Assembly: GCA_900541905.1 (NCBI GenBank)
Contig: UQLQ01000001.1
Coordinates: 124,001 to 188,000 of the forward strand
Source of the DNA: an uncultured Oscillospiraceae bacterium
GTDB lineage: Bacteria; Bacillota; Clostridia; Oscillospirales; Acutalibacteraceae
Reading direction: 5' to 3'
DNA length: 64,000 bases
Shown: one piece after another, positions 55,750 to 63,683 of the stretch
How the letters are laid out: each line of letters begins with the position of its first letter
Position numbering within the stretch: the stretch's first letter is position 1
Program-made: the position numbers and the translations under genes
The notes under the pieces: model-generated
The model's input: only the letters and a program-made list of their open reading frames with translations
What the model was told of the DNA's origin: nothing
Database searches by the model: none

Positions 55750-56433
55750 ATGAAGCGATATAAAACAATTATCCCTTTAGAAACTTGGGATAGAAAATTT
55801 ATTTTTGAAACATTTTCCCAAAGAGAATTTCCTTATGTAGGAATTACAACACCAATAGATGTTACAGAGCTGAAAAAAACAGTGAAAGAAAACAGTTGGT
55901 CTTTCTATGGGGTTATGAGTTATGCTGTATCTATGGCTGTTCATTCCGTTTCTGAATTTAGAAGAAGGATTGAAGGAAAACAGATCGTAGAGTATGACAA
56001 TATAGACCTAAGTTTTACGGTTTTAAATAAAGCAAACAACTGTAATTTTGCACATGTTCCTTATACAACCGACTTCAAACGGTTTTTGCGTTTGTTTTCA
56101 GAACAAAAACAAAAAGCAGAAAATGCTATGTTACCGGTTGGAGAAAGTACGCTGTCCTGCGTTTATGTCACTTGTGTGCCGTGGTATCGCACGACAGCCG
56201 TTATCCAGCCGGTGGAAATAGGAAAGGATGATACGGTGCCGCGTATTGGTTGGGGAGCCTTTTTTCAGCAAAATGGAAAGGACATGGTCGATTTTACAAT
56301 CCAAGCCCACCATGGATTCGTTGACGGATATCACATTCATTTGTTTTTAGAGGCTTTATCCAAACAAATGGATCAAATCACTAGGCTATCATCAGATGAA
56401 AATATCGAATTATATGAACCATCTTTTTCATAA
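55750..56433 (+). CDS. Chloramphenicol acetyltransferase-family protein
   Basis: A 227-residue CAT-fold acyltransferase. The catalytic block is AHHGFVDGYHIHLFLE, matching HHxxxDG with the active-site His. The earlier block TVLNKANNCNFAHVPY resembles the FTV...F.....Y region of CAT. ATG at 55750 follows GGAGA. Many chromosomal members of this family are not shown to confer resistance, so drug specificity is not claimed. The sequence is as AT-rich as its neighbours, with no sign of recent transfer. Confidence 0.82.
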   Translation: MKRYKTIIPLETWDRKFIFETFSQREFPYVGITTPIDVTELKKTVKENSWSFYGVMSYAVSMAVHSVSEFRRRIEGKQIVEYDNIDLSFTVLNKANNCNFAHVPYTTDFKRFLRLFSEQKQKAENAMLPVGESTLSCVYVTCVPWYRTTAVIQPVEIGKDDTVPRIGWGAFFQQNGKDMVDFTIQAHHGFVDGYHIHLFLEALSKQMDQITRLSSDENIELYEPSFS

Positions 56434-56553
56434 TGCTGTTACGGCTTACCTGAAATTAAGTTTGTTAATGTATGCTAACAAAAGTTGCGCTATGTTTATC
56501 GGTATATGATAAGGTATAATAAAACATAGCATCACATAAAAGGAGAAACTATT

Positions 56554-57099
56554 TTGGAAAGAAAACATATATATACGAATGAATTACAGAAAACAGCCAA
56601 GACTTTAAATGCAGGGGATACTATTTTATTAAGCGGAATCATTTATACAGCCCGTGATGCTGCTCACAAACGAATGTTTGAAGCGCTGGATCATAATTTG
56701 CCACTTCCCTTTGATTTAAAAGGTGCATCTATTTACTATGCAGGGCCAACACCGGCTCCCACAGGTATGCCCATTGGTTCCTGCGGTCCTACTACGGCGG
56801 GCAGAATGGATAAATTTGCACCCCGCCTGTGAGACTTAGGTCTTACTTGTATGATTGGCAAAGGAGAACGCTCTCAAGAGGTCGTAGAGGCTATTGTAAG
56901 AAACGGTGCAGTTTATCTTTGTGCTATCGGTGGTGCAGGTGCTTTGGCAGCACAATGCGTTAAGTCTTTGGAAGTAATCGGATATGATGATTTGGGCTGT
57001 GAATCTGTAAAGCGTTTGGAGATTGATAACTTTCCCCTTATTGTTGCTATTGACAGCAAAGGCAATAACTTATTTTGCAGAGATTCATTTGAGGTGTAA
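56554..57099 (+). pseudogene. Fumarate hydratase/tartrate dehydratase beta subunit, interrupted by one in-frame TGA
   Basis: The frame from TTG 56554 to the TAA at 57097-57099 encodes 181 positions of a class I fumarase beta subunit (DTILLSGIIYTARDAAHKRM, PIGSCGPTTAGRMDKFAPRL, then after the stop MIGKGERSQEVVEAI and CIGGAGALAAQ). Only one lesion is present, TGA at 56830-56832, at a place where relatives usually have Leu, so TTA or TTG to TGA is the simplest cause. The codon sits in a 6-bp hairpin (TGAGAC-TTAG-GTCTTA). The alpha subunit is not adjacent. A pseudogene or a sequence error is most likely; recoding is possible but unsupported. Confidence 0.8.
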
Positions 57100-57101
57100 A
57101 T

Positions 57102-58286
57102 GTGACGAATCTATTGGCCCGATTATTTATTAAAGATTATAAAAATACGGACAATTATAAAGTACGGGAACAATACGGTAAATTAGCAGGTATTACCGGG
57201 ATTATCACCAATTTATTGTTATTTGTAATGAAAATAACGGTTGGGGCTATTTTTAACAGTATTGCAATTATTGCGGATTCTATCAATAACTTATCAGATT
57301 CCGCTTCTTCCATTGTAACCGTGGTTGGTTTTAAGCTTTCGGGAAAGCCGGCTGATGAAAAACATCCTTACGGCCACGCAAGAATTGAATATATTGCAGG
57401 TATGATTGTTTCATTTATTATTTTAATGTTGGGACTGCAGCTTGGAAAATCTTCTTTTGACAAGATTTTGTCACCGGAAGAAACGGTATTCAGTTACGTG
57501 ACCGTAGGAATTTTGGTTGCCTCTATTTTAATCAAAGTATGGCAATGTTTGTTTTATAGAAGAATTGCAAAAACAATTGCATCTTCCACATTAAAGGCAA
57601 CATCAGCTGATAGCTTCAATGATGTAATTGCAACTACGGTTGTTTTAATTGGAGCGATTATTTCTCAGTTTGCAGGATTTAATTTAGATGGTTATATGGG
57701 AATGGCAGTTGCATTGTTTATTATTGTTTCCGGCGTACGGTTGGTAATAGAAACAGCCAATCCGTTATTGGGGCTTCCTCCAACAAAAAAATTGGTAAAA
57801 GAATTGGAGCAAAGAATTACAAGTCGTGAAGAAATTTTAGGAGTTCATGATCTAAAAGTGCATAATTATGGTGCTTCTTCTTGTTTTGCTACTGTTCATT
57901 GCGAAGTAGCGTCCGACCAAGATATGATTTCTATCCATGAGGTTATAGATGGAATTGAACGTGAAGTATTTAAAGAGATGAACATCAACTTAGTAATTCA
58001 TATGGATCCCGTGGTTATAAATGATGAACGGGCGAATGAGTTGAGACAGACGATACAAGAATTTTTAGGTAGGCTTTCGGAAAAGATTCAAATACACGAC
58101 TTTCGTGTGGTATGGGGTGAGGAAAGCAGTCATGTTATATTTGACATTGCAGTCCCTTTTGAGTTTGAATATACGGACGAACAATTGGAATCCATCATTT
58201 CAGATAAAATAAAAGAACTGGATGACAGCTACAGTGTAACATTGGTAGTAGACCATGAAGGGGAATTTACAGATGATGAAACCTAA
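57102..58286 (+). CDS. Cation diffusion facilitator (CDF) family transporter
   Basis: A 394-residue divalent-metal antiporter. Six membrane helices occupy about residues 30-210. Metal-site motifs are DSINNLSDSASSIV in helix 2, HPYGHARIEY after it and ATSADSFNDVIAT in helix 5. The C-terminal cytoplasmic dimer domain is longer than usual, about 180 residues. The GTG start at 57102 lies 2 bp after the broken fumarase gene, with GAGGTG serving as ribosome site inside that gene, so both share a transcript. Zn, Mn or Fe export cannot be separated by eye. Confidence 0.9.
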   Translation: MTNLLARLFIKDYKNTDNYKVREQYGKLAGITGIITNLLLFVMKITVGAIFNSIAIIADSINNLSDSASSIVTVVGFKLSGKPADEKHPYGHARIEYIAGMIVSFIILMLGLQLGKSSFDKILSPEETVFSYVTVGILVASILIKVWQCLFYRRIAKTIASSTLKATSADSFNDVIATTVVLIGAIISQFAGFNLDGYMGMAVALFIIVSGVRLVIETANPLLGLPPTKKLVKELEQRITSREEILGVHDLKVHNYGASSCFATVHCEVASDQDMISIHEVIDGIEREVFKEMNINLVIHMDPVVINDERANELRQTIQEFLGRLSEKIQIHDFRVVWGEESSHVIFDIAVPFEFEYTDEQLESIISDKIKELDDSYSVTLVVDHEGEFTDDET

Positions 58287-58314
58287 ATGGTTGCATCTAT
58301 TTTATACGATTTAT

Positions 58315-58350
58315 AAAAAGGACAGCGCGGAAAACCGGCTGTCCTTTTTT
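58315..58350 (+). terminator. Intrinsic terminator of the CDF transporter gene
   Basis: AAAAAGGACAGC pairs with GCTGTCCTTTTT, with additional CGG/CCG pairs at the top, followed by a T run. Confidence 0.92.
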
Positions 58351-58377
58351 ATCCGAATATACTTATTTTTTGAAAAG

Positions 58378-58538
58378 GTGTACTTTTACAAAATCACCAT
58401 TTAATTACATAATTAGAATAATACAACATGTAAACGAAATTTTCAAGTGCTTTTTACACCGAAAATATACTTTTTTGCATATTTTTTACCCTTTTGCAAA
58501 GGTACACTTTTTGGAAGTGTTTCGTTGTAAAAGTACAC
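58378..58538. repeat. Inverted-repeat element 2, candidate invertible promoter
   Basis: GTGTACTTTTACAA at 58378-58391 is matched by its exact complement at 58525-58538. The left arm provides TTTACA (58385-58390), which lies 17 bp from CATAAT (58408-58413) inside the segment: a good SigA promoter pointing to the LRR gene at 58582. Inversion would move the -10 box to the other end and aim it away. A third core-like site, AAAGGTACACTTTTTGG, lies inside at 58498-58514. The arm core matches those of elements 1 and 3, but centre and inner flank differ between pairs. Confidence 0.75.
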
Positions 58539-58581
58539 TTTTATAAAAGTGTATTGGTATATTTAAATGGAGGAAAGCACA

Positions 58582-61305
58582 ATGAAGCACAGAACAAAGT
58601 TTACAAAAACAGCGGCATTTACACTTATTTTTACTCTTGTACTTTCGTTGTTTCCAACAGCGGTACTGGCCCAAAACATCAGTGTAATTTCTGCAGAAGC
58701 AGGTGTCCAAACGACAAATGATGAGCGATTATCAAATGATAATGCGTCTGGGGAAGGCTATATTTGGAATGAAGAATCGAAAATTCTTACCATTACCCAG
58801 AGCACAGAAGATTATACCACTTCAACTTATAAGAATCGTCCATGGCAACAATATGCAGATACAGCAGAAAAAATTGTAATTGATAATTCGAATATTTACA
58901 TTGGAAATTATGCGTTTTATAATTTTTCTTCTGTTATTAATTTAGAAATTAATAATTGCGGAGATATAGGCAAATACGCTTTTCAAAACTGTTTAAAACT
59001 GGAGAATGTTACAATTAAAAATTGTGGTAATATTGGCAGTTATGCATTTGGAAACCTTATGTATCTATCCGGTTGGGGAGTAGACGAATCCATAAAAACA
59101 GTAGTGATTGAAAACTGTGGAGAGATTGGAGATTATGCATTCGGTGCGTTGCCTGCTTTGGAAAGTGTAAAAATTGACAATTGTACTGCAATTAAAACAG
59201 GTGCCTTTACACGTTGCAGTGCATTAAAGTCTTTATCTATAGCAAATTGTAACACGATTGGAGACAGCGCTTTTGATTATTCGACTTCTTTAACCTCTTT
59301 TTATCTTGACGGCTGTGAAAGCATTGGAAGCGGTATTTTAAATGGTTCGAGTGTAGAATCTATTGAGCTGGAAAATTGTTCAATCATAGGAGATTATGCA
59401 TTTCAAAACTGTCATAGTCTAAAAACATTGACATTGACGGATTGCGGAACCATTGGAAACTATTCTTTTGGTGGTTGTGAAAATCTAACAGATGTTACTA
59501 TTACAAATTTAGATACAATTGGCGAAGATAGTTTTGCAATTCATGATGAAGGTGTATACAGCAGCTTAACCAATTTAACATTGCATAATGTTCGCTATAT
59601 TAGCAGCGGAGCATTTGAAAATTGTACAAAACTTACTTCAGTAGATTTAGATGGATGCGAATATCTCGGAGGAAATGCATTCAGCGGTTGTACAAATTTA
59701 ACGGATATTGTCGTTCCTGATTATATCCGTTTGGGTTATAGCGATATTTTCGTAAATTTTCCTGATATTATGGCACGTATGGAAGCGATTTTAGATGGAC
59801 AATTTGATTTGGAAAGCGCTCAAGCCATTGATGAAATATTACCGCAGGGATGGACTTCCTATCAAATAGGAGAACAAAACAGCGCTGTTTCTTATGAAGG
59901 GGATACTCAATTAACAAAAGAGGCAAAATGGAGCGATGAAGATAAAACGATTGCCGATGTTCTGATACAAGCTTATTATACTGCAGAAAAACAAATGGAT
60001 TTTGTATTTGTAGCTGATTGCAGTAATTCCATGGCAGGCATCGGGAATGATTATGATATGAATTCTAAGTTTTATGATATGCAATCAAAATTATTGGATG
60101 TAACCGAACAGCTATTAACCACTCCGGGATATGATTGCAAAGTGGCATATGCTACTTTTGGAGAGAGTGAATCTTCAGCCTCTCAATTTTATGGCACAAC
60201 TGAATTGAGCGATGCGCAAGATTTTATTACCAATGACATTGTAGATTATAAATCGAATACCAATTACAGCAGCGGATTGGCACAAGCATTGGAATTAGTC
60301 AAAAGTAACCAAGGCAGAAACACCACTGTCATTTTTATCTCAGACGGTCAGCCATATGGTGGTACTACTACTCCTGACAGTTATTATGGAACAGAAGAAG
60401 CTGCTGCTATCAAAGCAGCCGGCGTGCAAATCATAGGTGTGTTACAATCTGTTTCAGACAGTGAAGAAGAAACTGCTGTAGCAAATATGCAGGCAATTTG
60501 TGACAATGTTTTTGTCTCAAAAGATACGCAAGGATTTAGTGAAGCCGTAAATGATGCAATTGCGAATGCGTACGGTACTTATACCTTAATAGATACAGTT
60601 GACTCTGATTTTGAGTTGGATGAATCCAGTATTCAGGTATCAGCAGGAAACATCGCATTGGGAGAAGATGAAAACGGAAATACAACCATTACATGGACTA
60701 TTTATGGTATGCCTTTTACGATACATACCCTGTCTTTTCAAGAAAAATTAAAGGACGAAGATGGTGTGTATCCAAGCGGTATGTTTGATACCAACGAAGA
60801 CAACGCATTATTAAGTGATGGAACTGATATTGTAAATACAGTGGCAACACCTGTACTATCTCGCGGAGCAAGTTTAACTGTAGAAAAGAGATGGGACGGC
60901 GACAGTGAAGAGATTCGTCCTGAGTCCATCAAAGTCACATTGCTGCGTGATGGAGAGGAATATGATACCCGTGAAATAGGGGCAACGCAAAATTGGACTT
61001 ATACGTGGGAGGGGCTGGACGAAGCATATCAATGGAGCGTTCAGGAAACAGATGTTCCTGAGGGATATACCTCGGATATTACTCATTCAGGACAAAACTG
61101 GATTATTACCAATACATATATAAATACAAGCATTCCGGAAACCCATGTTCCAAATGATTCTGATACAAATCACGGAAATATGGATACTCCTCCAACAGGA
61201 GATAACAAAACCATAATTTATATATGGGGAACCATCATGCTGCTTGCTGCCGGAAGCCTTGTTAGATTCACCGCTTTGACAGTTAAGAAAAAGAATCGTT
61301 CCTAA
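58582..61305 (+). CDS. Cell-wall surface protein: BspA-type LRRs, vWA domain, Cna-B domain, sortase tail
   Basis: A 907-residue surface protein. Signal peptide to about residue 30; LRR_5 (BspA-like) repeats at about 85-390, with recurring IGDYAFxxC and SLxSxxLxxC units; von Willebrand A domain at about 470-670 with the metal site DCSNS and later ISDGQ; a Cna-B domain at about 770-855 (SLTVEKRWDGDSE to WIITNTY); and a sorting signal TPPTGDNK, membrane helix and KKKNRS. The start at 58582 is used because GGAGG lies 8 bp before it; an ATG 15 bp upstream is inside that ribosome site. It should be sortase-linked and adhesive. It lies directly behind inverted-repeat element 2. Confidence 0.88.
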   Translation: MKHRTKFTKTAAFTLIFTLVLSLFPTAVLAQNISVISAEAGVQTTNDERLSNDNASGEGYIWNEESKILTITQSTEDYTTSTYKNRPWQQYADTAEKIVIDNSNIYIGNYAFYNFSSVINLEINNCGDIGKYAFQNCLKLENVTIKNCGNIGSYAFGNLMYLSGWGVDESIKTVVIENCGEIGDYAFGALPALESVKIDNCTAIKTGAFTRCSALKSLSIANCNTIGDSAFDYSTSLTSFYLDGCESIGSGILNGSSVESIELENCSIIGDYAFQNCHSLKTLTLTDCGTIGNYSFGGCENLTDVTITNLDTIGEDSFAIHDEGVYSSLTNLTLHNVRYISSGAFENCTKLTSVDLDGCEYLGGNAFSGCTNLTDIVVPDYIRLGYSDIFVNFPDIMARMEAILDGQFDLESAQAIDEILPQGWTSYQIGEQNSAVSYEGDTQLTKEAKWSDEDKTIADVLIQAYYTAEKQMDFVFVADCSNSMAGIGNDYDMNSKFYDMQSKLLDVTEQLLTTPGYDCKVAYATFGESESSASQFYGTTELSDAQDFITNDIVDYKSNTNYSSGLAQALELVKSNQGRNTTVIFISDGQPYGGTTTPDSYYGTEEAAAIKAAGVQIIGVLQSVSDSEEETAVANMQAICDNVFVSKDTQGFSEAVNDAIANAYGTYTLIDTVDSDFELDESSIQVSAGNIALGEDENGNTTITWTIYGMPFTIHTLSFQEKLKDEDGVYPSGMFDTNEDNALLSDGTDIVNTVATPVLSRGASLTVEKRWDGDSEEIRPESIKVTLLRDGEEYDTREIGATQNWTYTWEGLDEAYQWSVQETDVPEGYTSDITHSGQNWIITNTYINTSIPETHVPNDSDTNHGNMDTPPTGDNKTIIYIWGTIMLLAAGSLVRFTALTVKKKNRS

Positions 61306-61314
61306 TTAGAAAGA

Positions 61315-61343
61315 ATATCAGCCGATTTTGGCTGGTATTTTTT
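61315..61343 (+). terminator. Intrinsic terminator of the LRR surface gene
   Basis: ATATCAGCC pairs with GGCTGGTAT (one G-U) across a 6-base loop and runs into six T. Confidence 0.88.
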
Positions 61344-61410
61344 ATTTTATCCGGAAAGACAAATGAAATAACATCCATTTTTTAATAAGAAGTAAATTTT
61401 ACCAAAGGAC

Positions 61411-61439
61411 TTGTATTTTCCTTTAAAATCGTATACAAT
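61411..61439 (+). promoter_or_regulatory. SigA-type promoter of htpG
   Basis: TTGTAT at 61411-61416 and TACAAT at 61434-61439, 17 bp apart. The expected start point falls at the left edge of the CIRCE operator. Confidence 0.85.
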
Positions 61440-61449
61440 AATAAAAGAG

Positions 61450-61476
61450 TTAGCACTCTTTTCACAAGAGTGCTAA
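61450..61476. promoter_or_regulatory. CIRCE operator (HrcA-binding site)
   Basis: TTAGCACTC-N9-GAGTGCTAA is an exact match to the CIRCE consensus. It covers the transcription start region of htpG, so the repressor HrcA should control this chaperone gene by heat shock. Confidence 0.97.
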
Positions 61477-61501
61477 AATATGATGTAAGAGGGATCAGAC
61501 T

Positions 61502-63391
61502 ATGGCAATGAAACAATTTAAGGCAGAATCAAAACGTTTATTGGACTTGATGATTCATTCTATTTATACGCATCAAGAAATTTTTTTAAGAGAGCTGATT
61601 TCAAATGCCAGTGATGCAATTGACAAGCTGTATTATAAAAGTTTGCAAGATGGTGACACCGGATTCAACAGAGATGATTTTTGTATTACCATTGATATTG
61701 ACAAAGAGAACCGTAATTTAATTATCACAGACAATGGTTGCGGAATGACAAAAGAAGAATTGGAGAATAATCTGGGAGTCATTGCAAAAAGCGGTTCTTT
61801 CAACTTCAAACAAACGCAGGAAAAACAAGATGAGATTGATATTATTGGTCAATTTGGTGTTGGTTTTTATTCTGCATTTATGGTAAGTGACTGCGTAACC
61901 GTGCATACACGTGCATATGGCAGTGATGAAGCATATGAATGGAAATCCAAAGGAGTAGAGGGCTATTCCATTACTCCTTGCGAGAAAGAATCACATGGTA
62001 CTCAGATTATATTACATATCAAACCAAATACAGATGAGGAAAATTATGATGAGTATTTGGATTCTTTCCGCATTCAGTGTATTGTAAAGAAATATTCAGA
62101 TTATATTCGTTATCCCATTCAAATGGATGTGGAAAAACCTCGCTTGAAAGAAGGAAGCGGAGAAAAGCCGGAGTTTGAAACAGTTGTGGAAAAAACAACG
62201 TTGAACAGCATGGTTCCTATTTGGAGAAAACGTAAAAGCGAAGTGACAGACGAAGAATATGAAAGCTTTTACCAAGAAAAATTTTATGATTTTGAAAAAC
62301 CTTTGCGTATTATTCATAGCAATACAGAAGGTGTTTGCACTTATTCTGCATTGTTGTTTATCCCTTCCAAAGCACCTTCCGATTACTACACACGTCAATA
62401 TGAAACAGGTTTGCAGTTATATGCAAGCGGTGTCATGATTATGGAGCGCTGTGAAGATTTGCTTCCTGAATATTTCGGCTTTGTGCGTGGCTTGGTGGAT
62501 TCTCAGGATTTATCATTGAATATTTCACGTGAAATGCTCCAGCATGACCGTCAATTACAGTTAATTGAAAGTCGTTTGGAAAAGAAAATCAAGTCAGAGT
62601 TAGAATCTATGATGAACAATGACAGAGAGACCTATGAAACATTTTTCCAGAACTTCGGTTTACAATTAAAATTTGGTGCATATGCAGATTATGGCGCCCA
62701 TAAAGAGGTCCTGCAGGATTTATTGATGTTCTATTCTTCTTCTGAAAAGAAACTGGTCAGTCTAAAAGAATATGTGTCCCGTATGAAAGAAGAACAAGAA
62801 TCCATTTATTATGCATGCGGTGATAATTTAGCACGCATTGAAACTATGCCGCAAATTGAATTGTTAAAAGAGAAAGGGTTAGAAGTTCTGTATTTAACGG
62901 ACGATGTGGACGAATTTGTGTTAAAAACAATTGCAAATTATGAAAATAAATCTTTTAAAAATATTTCGTCTGATGATTTAAATTTGGAAAGTGAAGAGGA
63001 GAAAAAGTCAAACGAAGCGCAAATCGAGCAAAATAAAGATTTACTCGATTTTATGAAAGAAAGTTTAAGCGATAAAGTAGCAAAAGTCGTACTGTCTCAG
63101 CGTTTGAAATCTCATCCTGTATGTCTGTCTACAGAGGGTGAAATTACATTGGAGATGGAAAAAGTATTAAATGCTATGCCGTCCGGCGGTAATGTAAAAG
63201 CAATTCGTGTTTTGGAAATCAATGCGAACCATCCTATTTTCCAAACGCTTCAAACATTATTTGAACATGATAAGGACAAATTAAAATCTTATACCAATTT
63301 ATTATATGGACAAGCTTTGCTTATGGAAGGCATGCCTATTGAAGATCCTGTTACATTTTCAAATCAAATTTGCGATTTAATGCATCAATAA
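61502..63391 (+). CDS. htpG: Hsp90-family chaperone HtpG
   Basis: A 629-residue Hsp90, normal bacterial length. GHKL ATPase motifs are [25 protein letters not shown] and [14 protein letters not shown]; the middle domain has the catalytic-loop Arg region [14 protein letters not shown]; the C-terminal dimer domain ends LMHQ. The ATG follows AAGAGGGA. It has its own promoter and CIRCE operator and a terminator, so it is a single regulated unit placed between two surface-protein genes. In Bacillus subtilis htpG is not a CIRCE gene, so this control differs from that model. Confidence 0.97.
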   Translation: MAMKQFKAESKRLLDLMIHSIYTHQEIFLRELISNASDAIDKLYYKSLQDGDTGFNRDDFCITIDIDKENRNLIITDNGCGMTKEELENNLGVIAKSGSFNFKQTQEKQDEIDIIGQFGVGFYSAFMVSDCVTVHTRAYGSDEAYEWKSKGVEGYSITPCEKESHGTQIILHIKPNTDEENYDEYLDSFRIQCIVKKYSDYIRYPIQMDVEKPRLKEGSGEKPEFETVVEKTTLNSMVPIWRKRKSEVTDEEYESFYQEKFYDFEKPLRIIHSNTEGVCTYSALLFIPSKAPSDYYTRQYETGLQLYASGVMIMERCEDLLPEYFGFVRGLVDSQDLSLNISREMLQHDRQLQLIESRLEKKIKSELESMMNNDRETYETFFQNFGLQLKFGAYADYGAHKEVLQDLLMFYSSSEKKLVSLKEYVSRMKEEQESIYYACGDNLARIETMPQIELLKEKGLEVLYLTDDVDEFVLKTIANYENKSFKNISSDDLNLESEEEKKSNEAQIEQNKDLLDFMKESLSDKVAKVVLSQRLKSHPVCLSTEGEITLEMEKVLNAMPSGGNVKAIRVLEINANHPIFQTLQTLFEHDKDKLKSYTNLLYGQALLMEGMPIEDPVTFSNQICDLMHQ

Positions 63392-63404
63392 TTTTTGCCA
63401 ATTT

Positions 63405-63444
63405 AAAAAACCGATGAACATATGTTATGTGTTCATCGGTTTTT
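63405..63444 (+). terminator. Intrinsic terminator of htpG
   Basis: AAAAACCGATGAACA pairs exactly with TGTTCATCGGTTTTT across a 9-base loop. Confidence 0.93.
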
Positions 63445-63524
63445 ATTTATTCATGTTATCATGGCGATTCTTATTGAAAGAGGTATAATAATGTTTCTAT
63501 TATTATGGAAATCAACAAAATGAT

Positions 63525-63637
63525 AAAAAAGGTAGACTTTATTTCTCACATATTTTTTACCTTATTTTACAAAAAATATTGGAAAAATTGCTTATTAAAC
63601 ATGTTATCACATTTATGAAATAAAGTCTAACTTTTCT
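63525..63637. repeat. Inverted-repeat element 3, candidate invertible promoter
   Basis: The 21-base arms 63525-63545 and 63617-63637 are inverted repeats with 19 matches; the inner 13 bases (TAGACTTTATTTC and its complement) are perfect. The 71-bp interior holds a possible SigA promoter aimed at the next gene, TTGGAA (63579-63584), 17 bp, TGTTAT (63602-63607). The interior string CATATTTTTTACC (63549-63561) also occurs inside element 2 at 58478-58490. The right arm ends 46 bp before the start of the surface gene at 63684. Confidence 0.72.
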
Positions 63638-63683
63638 ATCTGACTAAGATATCATTATGGCATCATCTTAAAGGAGGATTTTT

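Noticed and set aside
55750..56433. Acquired chloramphenicol resistance gene
   Set aside because: The catalytic motif is present, but context and composition are chromosomal and no mobile-element sign is visible, so resistance is not claimed.
56830..56832. UGA read as Trp, Gly or selenocysteine in the fumarase beta gene
   Set aside because: UGA ends other genes in this window, relatives have Leu at this place, and the nearby hairpin does not have the position or loop of a bacterial SECIS element. Kept only as a remote possibility.
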